Made by a program: the position numbers and the translations under genes. The notes below the pieces were generated by a model. The model did no database searches. It saw only the letters and a program-made list of their open reading frames with translations, and was not told the DNA's origin. This document shows positions 1 to 12,700 of a stretch of 64,000 bases of DNA, piece after piece; the first letter of the stretch is position 1, and each line of letters opens with the position of its first letter. Source of the stretch: Cotesia glomerata (Eukaryota > Arthropoda > Insecta > Hymenoptera > Braconidae); the NCBI RefSeq assembly GCF_020080835.1, contig NC_058160.1, positions 27,825,152 through 27,889,151 of the forward strand. Reading direction: 5' to 3'.

Positions 1-540
1 GTCTATGTAATGTACAAACACATACACTTATATCCACATATGATAAGTACATACAGAGGAGACTGTGTTATGTACACAGACTGTATGTACAGCAATAGAG
101 CAAGGATAGAATAAGAAGCAAGAACGAACGGAGCAATTTACGCGGCGATGAGGCTCTGGATCTCTTTGAGGACGTCGTTATAGGTTGAATATGCACGGCC
201 GCGACCTCAACAGTCGGTTCACCTTTATATTCACTATTATGCTTGTGGTAGATCCACTGATGGTTGACTCAGTGTCTGCTCTCAAAGACTTGCTCTTTTC
301 ACCGGCCCAGGCATTATAGCCAACAGAGACTGCGCACCTTTGCATATAGAGCCTTGATTGCGATGACGATCCACCTTGCCGCGCCCTGGTCTTCGGTCTT
401 AGTACTCTGTGTTACGTGTCAGCACTTGGCGAATAGCTCAAGAAATAAAAGTGGGAATTAGGGAAGGAATTATGAAGTAGAAATTTATATTAAGCTCCAA
501 AGGTGTTTTTAGTTTTAAATTATTTATAAAATATTAAATA
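1..540. other. Gene-free flank before Helitron A
   Basis: GC-balanced to about position 460, then AT-rich. No ATG frame longer than about 65 codons and no recognisable motif. The last base (A at 540) is the host base next to the 3' CTAG end of the minus-strand Helitron, which on that strand reads CTAG followed by T. Confidence 0.5.
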
Positions 541-1816
541 CTAGCAACCTTGCAGTCACTATTTCTGCCATGACTTGTGGACTATAAATAAATAAAATTT
601 TGCTTTATTAAATAATGAATTTTGTTAAATTGCACTGTACTTTTTTAACTATTGACGTTTTTAAAGATATAAGCTCATCCCGATGTTACACTCATCAAGA
701 GCTTTCATTTGAGTACCCACATGCATTTTTGATATATTTTTCATACATATATATATATATATGTAATATATATAAATATATAAAATATATTAAAAATTGA
801 TGTGGGTACTCAAATGAAAGGTCTCGATGAATGTAATGTGAAGGTGAGCTTATATCTTTAAAAATATCATTAGATGACAAGACTCAATGTCATTTCTTAA
901 CTATTGACATTTTTAAAGATATAAGCTCATCCCGATGTTACACTCATCAAGAGCTTTCATTTGAGTACCCACATGCATTTTTGATATATTTTTCATACAT
1001 ATATATATGTAATATATATAAATATATAAAATATATTAAAAATTGATGTGGGTACTCAAATGAAAGGTCTCGATGAATGTAATGTGAAGGTGAGCTTATA
1101 TCTTTAAAAATATCATTAGATGACAAGACTCAATGTCATTTCTTAACTATTGACATTTTTAAAGATATAAGCTCATCCCGATGTTACACTCATCAAGAGC
1201 TTTCATTTGAGTACCCACATGCATTTTTGATATATTTTTCATACATATATATATGTAATATATATAAATATATAAAATATATTAAAAATTGATGTGGGTA
1301 CTCAAATGAAAGGTCTCGATGAATGTAATGTGAGGGTGAGCTTATATCTTTAAAAATATCATTAGATTATAAGATTCAATGTCATTTCTTAACTACTGAC
1401 ATTTTTAAAAATATAAGCTTATTCCGATGTTACACTCATCAAGAGCTTTCATTTGAGTACCCACATGCATTTTGATATATTTTTCATATATACATATATA
1501 TAATATATATAAATATATGAAAAATTGATGTGGGTACTCAAATGAAAGATCTTGATGAGTGTAACATCAGGATGAGCTTATATCTTGAAAAATGTCAATA
1601 ATTCACAAGATACAAGGTCATTTCTCAATTATGTATCTAGAGATAGAGCATTTTCGAATGCAGCCTAAATATATCATCAAAAATTGACTATTAGTGAGAA
1701 TGATTAGTGAACAACTCCCAAGATCTTTCTAATGATACCAAATTTAACCATAAAAACTCATTTATCATATAAATACATTGCCCACAAAGTTTTTCTTATT
1801 TTCTCAATAATATAGA
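541..1816 (-). mobile_element. Non-autonomous Helitron, full length (copy A)
   Basis: Read on the minus strand, the element starts TCTATATTATTGAGAAAAT after a host A (complement of T1817) and ends GGTTGCTAG before a host T (complement of A540). A 5-bp stem, AGTCA (complement of 571-575) with TGACT (complement of 554-558), lies 9-10 nt before the terminal CTAG. These are the diagnostic Helitron features: 5'-TC, CTRR-3', subterminal 3' hairpin, insertion between A and T, no target duplication. There is no Rep/helicase frame in its 1276 bp, so movement would need an autonomous partner elsewhere. Both ends match copy B at 25208-26009. The middle is a four-unit palindromic array. The family assignment by ends is secure; the source element is unknown. 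Confidence 0.9.
651..1600. repeat. Tandem array of palindromic ~246-bp units inside Helitron A
   Basis: The word ATTGAC (ACTGAC in the last unit) followed by TTTTTAAAGATATAAGC recurs at 651, 903, 1149 and 1395, giving spacings of 252, 246 and 246 bp. Each unit is an imperfect inverted repeat. The left arm reads ...TTTCATTTGAGTACCCACAT and the right arm ATGTGGGTACTCAAATGAAA, separated by an AT-rich centre of TATATA. Units 2 and 3 are almost identical and unit 4 has diverged. A transcript of any unit would fold into a hairpin with roughly 100-bp arms. The same unit and spacing recur in Helitron B. Confidence 0.88.
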
Positions 1817-3212
1817 TATTTATAAAAAAAAATTTTTCATATTATATTCATTACAAAAAAATCAATTTTTTAAAAAATCCCAAGTGCGTCCAACCCCGTG
1901 AGCAAAGCTCTGGGTCCGTTTAACAGGTTGACCCAACCTGATCCTGCGTGAGTTTAGATGTTAGTCTCCTCCATCATCCAGACGATAAATAATCTCCGTC
2001 ATTAGAGTTTTCATTGTAAATGCAAAATCCCGCGTAATTTATGCTGGCAACAAACACGCCCGGCACTAGGACCCCCGCGGCGAAGTTACAACGGCTTCAT
2101 AACGCTTGAGATCTCACCGCCACTGAACGTAGTGCATCAGCAAAGGAGCTAAGAGCTGCAAACTAACAACAAGAACATCAACAGCAACTGACCAGCTCTT
2201 GATACTGATGCTGCTGTTGATGTCTTCTGTCTTGTATCTGGTACCCGATAGTGGAAACTTCTTTAGCAAGTCATCACAGTGCCACCACATCCTCTCTCTT
2301 CCAGGCAACAAGATCTTGTTCAGATACTCTTCAGCACTACAAACTGCGAACTGTTAAGTGAAACCCTAGATCTGAATCTCATCTCATCTCCACTCATCTT
2401 AATTATAAACACGATGGTATCGTCAGTTCAGTTTACTTCTTTTCTGTTTGGTTATTACCGTTGTATGCGTTAGTAGCCTGTAATAACACATCAATAAGTA
2501 TAATAATACTAATACTCTTCTCGGATTATTGTAAATACAAACTGACTGATGGATTTAGCATCAAAGGCATCCAGCAGCGAGGCTGCATCTATACACAGAC
2601 GAAGACATAGACACTAGCTTCACAATCGGTAAATATATATTCTTCATGAAATCTCTTTCCCACATCTGGTGGTGGTGCTGCTGGAAGAAACCCGCGTAAT
2701 CGATGCTCGTGCATTAATTCGCTGACCGTTCCTCGATCCCGTCATGAGGAGCTCTGTACCACCTGGGAAGGGTTCACCAAGTTCACGCTCCCAACTTTTT
2801 AAATTAAAAGAGGAAGAACCTGGAGATTTAAAATTAAAACCCCGTACCTAAATCATCCAGTCAGCTGCATGTGCGAGGTGGTAAGAACATCCTTCCACTG
2901 ACTGTGTATCTGTTATCCACTGTGTTGAGTATTAATACTTTATACCGAGCTAAATGCGTGCCCTCATACGAGTTGATATCATGCAGCAATGTTTAAGCTC
3001 AGAAATTAATAGCCCGGCATTTATTCCCGGTGATCCTTCAGCGAGCAAATGACTGGTTGTTTGATTCCATCAATCTGATGGGGTATCAGTGAGAAATAGG
3101 TGATAGGCGTGTCTAGGATGATATTCTGGTAGACTTTTCGATTGTAAAAGTTTCGTTTGGGTCTTTTTATAGTTTTAGAAAAATTTTATTTCAAACTGTT
3201 ATTTATCAATTG
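1817..3212. other. Gene-free stretch, mostly GC-balanced
   Basis: No coding frame is supported. A perfect small hairpin, CAGGTTG-ACC-CAACCTG, sits at 1924-1940. The blocks 2040-2360 and 2550-3110 are GC-balanced single-copy sequence. Short frames on both strands around 2114-2473 overlap each other and lack coding character. Confidence 0.45.
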
Positions 3213-3529
3213 TACTGAGAAAAAAATACTTTTACTCAATTAACAATTTATAGGCTTAAGAAATTCGATGACGATCAAATATTCTATTATTATTATTAAG
3301 TATTAATTTCTGAAGAGACGAGCATCAATATTTATCTTTGGATAATTGATAAACAAGAGAATAGCTTTATTTAAATAAAGTAAAAATTATTTCAATCAAT
3401 TTAACAAATTTACAAATTTACGGAATTTTCCGTAATTCTTGAGCTAAGAATATATATTCTTTAAAATTTTCAAGAACATGAATTTTTGTATCAAGAAAAT
3501 TTTCTTAATAAAAGTATTTTTTCTCAGTG
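3213..3529. mobile_element. Short TIR element, CACTG-type ends, TG duplication
   Basis: The left end TACTGAGAAAAAAATACTTT and the right end AAAGTATTTTTTCTCAGTG are inverted copies, apart from one C-to-T change at the first base. The dinucleotide TG flanks both sides (3211-3212 and 3530-3531). The interior carries AAGAAATTCGATGACGATC and ATAAATATTGATG-type words that recur inverted in the element at 38336-38616, so both belong to one subfamily. There is no open frame, so it is a non-autonomous MITE. Confidence 0.78.
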
Positions 3530-5158
3530 TGCTTTTTTTCTGAGCAATAGAAGAATATTGAAAGGCAACAAAATTTTTTCGACGCTTCTAAAGAGTTTGT
3601 TTCATCAATTTTTAGTTTAATCAACTTCTAAACTAATTTTATCTAATAAAACATGATCCATTTTGCTAAATCGACGGTCTAATTAGCAATTGGTCCGACT
3701 CCTTATTTTTTAGACGGTGATTTTTTAACATTTTGATGTAGCAATAGTCCCAGTATAACTTATTTGAATGATCCAAAAAAAAATACCTCTATTAGATATC
3801 AATGATATTAAATGCTTTTTTTAAGTGATAAAAAATTTTGAATTAATTTTTTTTTCGTACAAATAGAAGATTCTCTAAAATGGAGTTAGACAATTTGCTA
3901 ATTAGAACGTCGAAATAATATCTAAAAAATCAAAATTTATTTTTTATAATAAACCTAATATGGCTTGATTGAGTTTGATTTTAAATTGGTAATATTAAGC
4001 CACATTAGAAAACTTTTTTCACGGAAAATCTAGCATTGAACGATTGAAGTGTGCAACAGATTGAGGTTAACAATAAATTAGCGAGGTATTATAACGGAGC
4101 TTCTGTTGGATTAGGATGTAAATAAATACCGGAGGATATAAATAAACATCCTTCACACTTGTTTCATTGGTATAATAACTTACAATTGTAATCCCGCGTA
4201 AAATCACGGTATTTACCACGTGTTAAAAAATGACGTAACATAAATATAAATACAAATATAACGCCTCCGCGGTGATACCAAATACGGCTTATATATTACG
4301 TGTATATAAGTACGCGCTGGAGGCTGTGCCGGGCAAGTGTTGAGTTTAGTCCTCATCCAGCAGAGCCTGAGAAGCATGAGTATTTATATGAGCATGAGTA
4401 CCGCATAGCAGTAGTCTGATTCTCAAAAGTTGATGTGAGAAAAAGATAATAGACATAAGAAATGTAACGTTGATCGCGTTTGGACATTGGCTTATGTATT
4501 GTTGAGAAATTACGACTTAAACAAAGCAGCTTAGAACTTCATCCGGAGATAAAGTAGTTTTGAATAAATCCCCTAGACTGCGTACCGTACTACACCGGTG
4601 ATTGAAATCAGCCTCAACTGTCCTTCATCGGATATACACTTATACTTTACATCATTTAGCTATTTTATGTTATGTGTTATTTGTTATTTATCCGATTCGA
4701 TTAAACTTATTTTCTTACTCTTACTCTCACTGTTAGATTTAAGTTTTCATTTTGTTCTACTCTGGATTATACATCGCAGGATAAAGAGCATGAGTATGAG
4801 CATAGTCACGGGTGATGAGGGAAAGGTACCCACAGACGCAATACTACGAGGTATGCATATGTTATCTAGGTGAAAATATTGTGCTAGAATGTACCTCGAA
4901 ATCGGTGAACCGATCACTAATATATTTGTGAAACTGCGAATAATACAAACCGTGGAAACTCCGACTTGAAATTAACATTTTTTTTAAATATTTTTTGTAA
5001 AGAGCTATTTGTTTATTTGTTTAAAGTATTTGATTTCAATTGTGTAATATGTGTTGGAGGAAACTGGGCATTGTTTTGCGTAAAAGGAAGCTTCTCATAT
5101 GGAATCATTCGTTTTGCATAAACACGTATTACAATTTATATCATTCTCTATGTATTTG
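3530..5158. other. Gene-free stretch
   Basis: AT-rich to about 4010, then GC-balanced (4090-4960). An open frame of about 90 codons at 4598-4873 is hydrophobic and leucine/serine-rich, but it has no recognisable domain and begins at a non-ATG codon, so I do not call it a gene. Confidence 0.4.
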
Positions 5159-5160
5159 TA

Positions 5161-5364
5161 CACAGAAAAAAAAATGTTCTTGAATTAAGTATATAATTTT
5201 GAAGAACTTAATATTCTTGATTTGAATAGAAAAATTCTTGATTTAAGGAAACTTTTCTTGATTTAAGGAATTTTTTGTCTTGATTCAAGACAATTACCCT
5301 CTTCAAAATTATATTCTTGGTTCAAGAACTTTTCTCTTGAACTAAATTAATTTTTTTTTCAGTG
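5161..5364. mobile_element. Short TIR element, CACAG...CAGTG, TA duplication
   Basis: Begins CACAGAAAAAAAAATGTTCT and ends AATTTTTTTTTCAGTG, flanked on both sides by TA (5159-5160, 5365-5366). The interior repeats the words TTCTTGAATTAAG, AGAAAAATTCTTGATTTAAG and CTTGATTCAAGA that define this family. An extra copy of the right end, ending TTTCAGTATA, follows at about 5367-5404, as if the end had been duplicated or two copies abut. Confidence 0.75.
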
Positions 5365-5504
5365 TAAATTTCTCTTGAATCAAGCTAATTTTTTTTTCAG
5401 TATAAATTTTTACGTCAATGAAAAAAAAAATGTAAAAAATGACAGGAAATTCGTGTAATGTCAAATATGATTACATATATTTTTTTGGTAAATATTTACA
5501 AGTG

Positions 5505-5805
5505 GGGTCAACCATTATAATTTTCATTTTTTTGAACGAAATTTCTATTTGATTTTATTGATATATTTTTTTTTGAAAAATACACAAAAAAATTGACAAT
5601 TAAAAAAAAAAGTTGATAATCACAATTTTAACAAATTTTAAAAATTTTCAAAAAAAATTATAAATATTTAAAAAATTGTGATATTCAACTTTTTTTTTTT
5701 TTTAAAATTGTTCGTTTTTTTATGTACTTTTCTAAAAAAATGTATCAAAAATATTAAAAAAAGATAAAATAGAAATTTTATCCAAAAACATGAGAACCAA
5801 AATTT
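5505..5805. repeat. Old fold-back (inverted repeat) element
   Basis: The left arm (about 5505-5645) contains TTTCTATTT...GATATATTTTTTTTTGAAAA...AAGTTGATAATCACAATTTT. The right arm (about 5650-5805) reads the complement with many differences: AAAATTGTGATATTCAACTT...AAAATAGAAATTTTATCC. The arms meet almost directly, so this is one degraded palindrome. No TIR family or target duplication can be fixed. AT-richness inflates the apparent similarity, but the GTTGA(A/T)ATCACAATTTT match is specific. Confidence 0.5.
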
Positions 5806-7588
5806 TTTCCAACTTTTGAAGGCAAAAAAGCTATCGTAATCTTTATTTTTTTCATATACGACAATTTTTATCATATATGTGCCGTAAAAACAAGCAGAAT
5901 CAAAAAAAAAATTTGACTTGTAACTAATTACAATTTTTTTATTTATAAATGTTTGGAATAATTGAGGAAAAAAATAACATTTTTATTTTTTTAGTGGAAA
6001 ATTATCATTGTAAATTTTTTCAACATAAAAAAATCAAAAAATCTTTAATTTAAAAAAACAAGACATTTCTCAGAACGTTACAAAGTCATCAGATGTTACA
6101 ACTTTCAATAATGACAAGCCCAGATCTTGGAATTAGATTAATAAAACATAATAACAACAATAATGATTCGTATATAAATTATTTGTTATTCGCGCAAACT
6201 TTTAAAATTAAAATGACCATAGCTTAGTCGTAGGTTTTTAGCTGGTAGATGTCTCGACTAAGATTTCTTGTGATATAGCACGAGAACGTGCGTACGGGAA
6301 ATTTATTTATATATCTGTTTGATCTACACGCGGATACTGGATGCAGTTGAGTAGTGTAGTAGATAGTGGATAGTAGTGTAGTTGTTGGTTGTTGGTTGTT
6401 GACTATGACGATGGATAGGAAAGCTGAAAAGACACATTCCAACAAGACGTGTGTGTAATACTCTCATGGTCGATTCCTTTTTAGATTTTATAGAATAGAC
6501 ACGTTTGTAAGAATAATGAATTATTAGTTCTCTCTCGACGTATGTAACATACAACATATTGTAAATTGTAAATGATAATTTTAATCGATAGTACAACCGA
6601 GTAAACCTGTAACTCGAGGATTATAAGTTTATCCTCCGTAAAAAATGATAACTAAAAACTTCACCTACCGTACCACCGATAATAAAATTCATATCAATTT
6701 ATATTTTTATTTTTTACTATAATAATAAATAAATTGATCATTACTGTCAGGAAACTGATTTGTGGCTCTACACTCCAATCAAATAAATAAATTAATAACA
6801 TTATGAATAAGATCACTGCCTCAAGTGTTAATATAACAAGTCATTAATGATAATGATAACACGCGTAGGATTAGATCCAACTTCATCGATGTGGAAACTA
6901 ATCATAGAATCTTCATTTTTATTTTTTATGGCTAATTCTTATTTACCAGGATGCTTCGGGCCATAATTATGAGATCTTAAATGACCCCACCGGATTTTTC
7001 AACGCTTGGAGGGTGATGTGATTTAGCATTCTTATTGAGCACGCGTACGCGTTATCATTCTGGTTATTTAACTAGACATCCATCATCTGCTGTCGCTTCA
7101 TTCGATTCTAGTCTACGCACTGCTCTTATAAATAGTAATAGTTCATTTATAATTAGGTGATTTGCTCTATTTGATACCTTTGTAACACTTATCAACAAAG
7201 AAGCTCTTATAGATGAAAGTAGTGAAAGAATCTTAAAATTTTTTTTTTTTAGAAAAAAGTTGACAGTCTAAATTTTTGAAAAATTCGATTTATACAGAGA
7301 TTTTTTAGAAAGAATAAAAAAAAAAAAAAAAAAACATTGTTTATTTAGAACAATAAAAAATAAAACAATATCGAAAAAAAATCACAGTTTACAGTACAAT
7401 TCATAAAAGATAGATAAAAGATAGATGCCTTGACCGAAAAATTGGGAAAATTACATTTTAAAAATATAAGTTGTCACAAATTTTATAAAAAGTAAATTCC
7501 AAAATTGTAAAAATCAATACTTGAGATTTTATTTTATAAAAATGTTATTTGAATTTGTAATTTATCAGTTTTTTGTTCAAAGCTCCTG
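5806..7588. other. Gene-free AT-rich stretch
   Basis: Homopolymer-rich sequence, then a GC-balanced block (6840-7140). A short GTTG-type tandem (GTTGTTGGTTGTTGGTTGTTG) lies at about 6379-6400 and a poly-A run of 18 at about 7318-7335. No gene seen. Confidence 0.4.
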
Positions 7589-7860
7589 CACTGATAGAAG
7601 GATTTATTTGTATTAAAAAAATATTTGTTAATAGTTAACAAATCATTTATTAGAGACCATTTTTTAGTATCAAACAAATATTTCTTAGTATTTAAAATGA
7701 TTTGTTTGTATTTAATAAATCAGATATTCATTTATTAAATATTAATAAATCTTTTTAAATACTAAGAAATATTTGTAAAGGACTAAAAAGTGGTCTCTAA
7801 TAAATGATTTGTTAAATATTAACAAATATTTTTAACTATAAACAAATCCTTCTATCAGTG
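7589..7860. mobile_element. Palindromic MITE, CACTGATAGAAGG family (copy 1)
   Basis: Starts CACTGATAGAAGGATTTAT and ends AAATCCTTCTATCAGTG. The host dinucleotide TG is duplicated (7587-7588, 7861-7862). At 272 bp, the whole element is one palindrome: GAGACCATTTTTTAGT in the left half pairs with ACTAAAAAGTGGTCTC in the right. It has the same length and layout as copy 2 at 36983-37254. It carries no coding frame. Confidence 0.88.
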
Positions 7861-9687
7861 TGCGGTTACCTAATTTTAAAACACAGTAACTGACAACTTT
7901 AAGATTTTTTGTTAAAAAAAAATTTGCGCGCCTAATTAATAAAAAATTTGATTTACGAATAAAAAATACTTGAATATAAATATTTTTAAGAAAAAATACT
8001 TGAAATTAAGGTCTAAAAGTTATAAGAAATACAGCAATCTTAAAAAATAATCAGGTATATAAATTTTACAGACTGTGTTTTAAAATTAGACAGCCGTCCT
8101 CCTATTACTACAGAAACTTCATTCTTTTCTAAATCTTTCCATTCTTCCAAACTAACAAAAAAAATTCATATTTTAAATCAACAAATTTAATTAAATCACG
8201 TTTTAAATTCGATGGTCGTTCAAAGCATTTCCAATATTACCATATCTTTTCCATTATATCCATATCTTTATAAATCTGTGACATAACCTTAGCCATATAC
8301 CATCAGTTTACACTCTCGAAACTACTAATTTCGATCTACCCTCTATAATTATCCCAATCTTAAGTGTAAATCTTGAACCAACAAAAATAAAATCAACCTC
8401 ACACCTCATCCGTTAAATTCATCACTCATCAGTACATCCTGACTGTAATATAATAGTATCCTCGTATTACAACAATGCGAATCACCCACAGTAACATAAT
8501 AATAATCGGAAACAAAAGAGAGAAATTAAAAATCCTCAAGAGGGTAAAAAATAAAAGATGCAATTGTTGAGCGTTTATATCCACACCCTAAGATGGTTAA
8601 CGGCAATCACTAACCCGTGGAGCTCGTGGACCCTTGAATGAAGAAGGCGATTCGCCCCGGAGATATTATAACAGTATAATGTAATAAAAAAAAAAAATAA
8701 AATAAATAAAAATCAAGACTCGCATCGAGCGTGAGATATCACTGGGCGGTATAGTAAAGTTTAGCCTGGAAAGGGACTTGTACTTGGGTTAGTACTCTCA
8801 TCTCCCCCGCTTATTGTCCTGCTCGCGTGGGTGTCGACGCCCCCGTCAACTTGCTCTTGCTAACACTCTCTTTTTTTTTTTTCTTTTAGCAAAACTTTTT
8901 TTTTCAAATATCTCCCAGGTCTTCCTTTTTTCCTGCACGTCCGGCACGCCCTGCCGAAGATAACCTCGATCCCTACCAAGGCAGTACACCACAGCTATAA
9001 TTGCCGTGGATCTTACCTCTCCTTGTAAATCGTAAATCTATTATCTCGCCTGACCGTATAATAGTAACAATAATAATATTACTAAACACCATACAGTCTT
9101 TTACCGGGCACGGTATTTCGCTGTTGCTCCTCCTAGTCCACGATGGAAAATACTGTTCGGATAATGGAAAACCACTTCATAAAATACGTCCTCCACCGCC
9201 AATAGTATACTTTATTCATATACTTGTAAGTCTTCTATGCGTATATAGAAATGATATTTATGTGTAAGTTTTTATTATCGCGAGTTTCAGGATTCCCATG
9301 AATAGGGGCATAAAGCTAATATATTTCCCGTAATCAATATTTCGCGGAAGAAATGCTTATTGGCATAGTGTAGGCATTGGGGGAAACACTGGGAGTCGAT
9401 TAATAAATGAGCTATTATTTATCGCAACTTGTAAATATATTTACATTTTCTACTGCACCTTCTCTTCTATCTGTGTATATGTGGATTTTATATTTGTTTT
9501 ATTTTGTACGTCAGAGTACTCGAGTAATGTAACTGCATGCAGGTTGTATTGGTATAAGTTTGCAACCGCAGAGGCAGCGTGGGTGCATGGAACATCTGCA
9601 TATGTAAATAATGAGGCAGTGTTAAAAGTCACGGGGCCATTTGTTTTAGTCGATTATGATCCTCGCAATGAGTACCAAACGCGTTTT

Positions 9688-9722
<35 letters not shown>

Positions 9723-12700
9723 TATAGTTTGTGCGGTGGACTTTTTTTTATAATTACTATTCAATTTGAAAAGAATTAAATTGAGTTTATTATATTTTTT
9801 TTTATCTTTATTTATTTTATTCAAAATAATTTTGAATTTTTTTGACAAGAAATTGAAAATTGCTTATAATAGTCCATTTATAAAAAATTATGTAGGATTA
9901 TTAATTCAATTGTTAAAAATATAGATTTAATTTTGTAATAGGATATTGAATAAGATATTTGGAGCGGAAGATATTGAACAGGATATTGTAATATGAGATA
10001 TGAGAATATTTCTCTGATAAATTATTTAATATTTTAAAATTTCCATTTAATAATCGATTAATTGAATTTATTATTTAACGATATTTAATTCAATTCTTTA
10101 TCGAATATTTTCATTTACTAATAAAAAAATTAAATTTATCTTTTAACTGTCAAAAATTACTTAAATATTCAATTTAAATAATATTGACTACAATTTATGA
10201 ATAAAGATTTTTTTTTCATTTTATTAAAATCAAATTTTTCTAAAAAAAAAAATTAATTTGAACATTTGATCAAATTAAGAAGATTAAATTATTCAAAATA
10301 TTAGCTATTGTTTAATGAAAAATAAAAATAAAAATTTTTGACAAAAACAAATAAATTTAATTATTTAAAGAAAACATTGCTCATACTAATGACTATAACT
10401 AATTAACCGTGACGTGTATACATAATATAAGTTTGCCTTTGACCTATTTCGAAGAGTTTTTTGTACCGAATAAAGAATGACAGTAACTAAAAGTGTTGAT
10501 GTTAAAAAGTAAATTTGGTGTAGTGATGCCACTGCTTTCTACAGTCTACAGAAAGTAGAGTCAAGTCGAGTCGGTGCCTCCATATATTATAACTTATAAC
10601 CTTTATATTATAATGTGTATACATTATTACACTACATCCTTTTCTCCAGCACCTAATATAAGCTCAGATCGCGAGGGCCTTGCTTATATGATATTATATT
10701 ATTCTCCCGACCTTTTTTCGGCGGCGTTCCATGCACCGTAGGCGTCACCGGATCCTTCACGCAGCTCGATAATTTAACCCGTTAATGCTGAATTAAGCCG
10801 GGATATTTATGCGGGCGTACGACGATGATTTACGGATGCGCCTCTGAAATAAGAGTTAAGCCACGAAAGCTATGGAATGGGTTGTGCTCGTACTGGCAGT
10901 CACCGATGTAAGAGCCCCGATATGAACGACCACCGAGAGATATCTTCTCCTGATTAACAATATATTCGGGCGAATTTTGTAACGGTTTCAATCCTTACAC
11001 CCGTACCCTACATATCCACCGAATGATCGATTTAATCGGATCAACTGACTCAGAAATTGTAAATTTAATATAAAAAAAAAAATTTCTTGATTCAATATAA
11101 AATTTTCTGAAATTTTTGATAAAAAAATTCCTTAAATGACTCATTGGTCTTCGATTAGTCTCTATATTTATAATAATAACAATAATAATATAGTATATTA
11201 TTTACTAAAAATTAAACGAGCATCAAAAAGCTTATTCTGAATTTTCCAATAATTTAAAATCAACCATTATTGTTATTAATATTCAAGAAATTTTTTCCTG
11301 TTGAGCAAGAAGTGAAACTATCCGAGGCTCGGACTGATTTGTGATATAATTATAAGCGCAAACTTGTTCGGCACCTGGGAACATTAAAGATAAAAACCAG
11401 GGAGAGTATACACGACAGAGGATATTAATCGTTGTGGAACGTGCGAGTCGTTTATTCGCGGGCGCGTACAATATAACCGGCATAATATCACACAGATTTA
11501 TATATTTATATACTTATGTATAAGTATGCTCGCGATCCTCTCGACTGTTTAGTTATATTGCTTGAATCCTGTAGAGTGTCTAATCCAGGTAGTTGATAGG
11601 TTCGATATTGGATAGTAATTCGAGCGGGGGACGCAACACTAGTCGCTAACTCTACACAGCCCGTAGTGCCTCGAGATATCGAGCATTTAGCCGTGTGTTG
11701 TATTACGTAAGCGTGAGGGAGTGAGCGAAGAAGCTAGAAGGTGCAGTCTTATAACATTTCATAGTCTATTAGCGCACGAAAAAATTATTTACTGCTTATA
11801 AAAGTCGCCTATTCACTGTTATTTTATTTTTCTTTCGATGAAAGATCCTTTCACCGGAAAAACAAATTTTTTGACATTTCAATTGTCATTTTTTAAATTG
11901 ATAAATAGTTTTCTTTTTATATATTTTTTTTAAAAAGCTTAAAAATTTCTTTATTTAAAATACAAAAATTCTAATAAATATTTCATATTAAAAAAAAAAA
12001 AAACAAAAACAAAGTTTAAAATGAATTTTGAATTTTTCTCTATTAAACCATCAACATTTCGACATTAAATAAAAATGCTTGATATTTGTATTGGCAAAAG
12101 CAATTACCGTATGTTTTAACCGAAGAATTTCTCAATTATAACCCTTAGGGCGGTAAAGTAGATAGAAATGAATTAAGTCGTGAAATTGAAGAAGCCGCAT
12201 GAGGAATAGGGATAGGGCTGAAACGAGAAAGCCTACGGACATTAGACCGGCAGGGTCGAGGGTCACCTGACGCACTGACGAGTTTATAAGTCATCTCTTG
12301 CGTTTATCTCAGCCTCACATAAAATCAACTAAATAAGTCTTTACTTTTCTATATAAATTACTGTAATAAAAATTTCCATTAAACTCGGTTGCATGTAATT
12401 AATCTAATTATCAGCATCAGTGGGTTTCTCAACTATTGCTGTTATAATTAAGCGAAAATTACCCGGAGAAATCGAGATCGGGGGACACAGGTATCCTCAT
12501 TTATTAACCCCACTTATTAAGAGGATTTGAGAACACTAGCGAGTCTTCTAGTCTAAGCTCATAAAAATTATTGTAGTTTAGTCTACTAATTGTATTTGGG
12601 TATAGCAGAATAAAAACAGAATCTACAATCCCAAACTCATCAATGTACTCATATAATGTACCTACTTGCAACCTCCACTGGGTGAAAGGTCAAAGAAACT

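Noticed and set aside
651..1600. CRISPR-like periodicity
   Set aside because: Units are 246 bp, palindromic and contiguous, with no unique spacers; they lie inside a eukaryotic Helitron.
8868..8889. Strong pyrimidine tract plus AG, like a 3' splice site
   Set aside because: Stops occur soon after in all frames and no coding exon follows.
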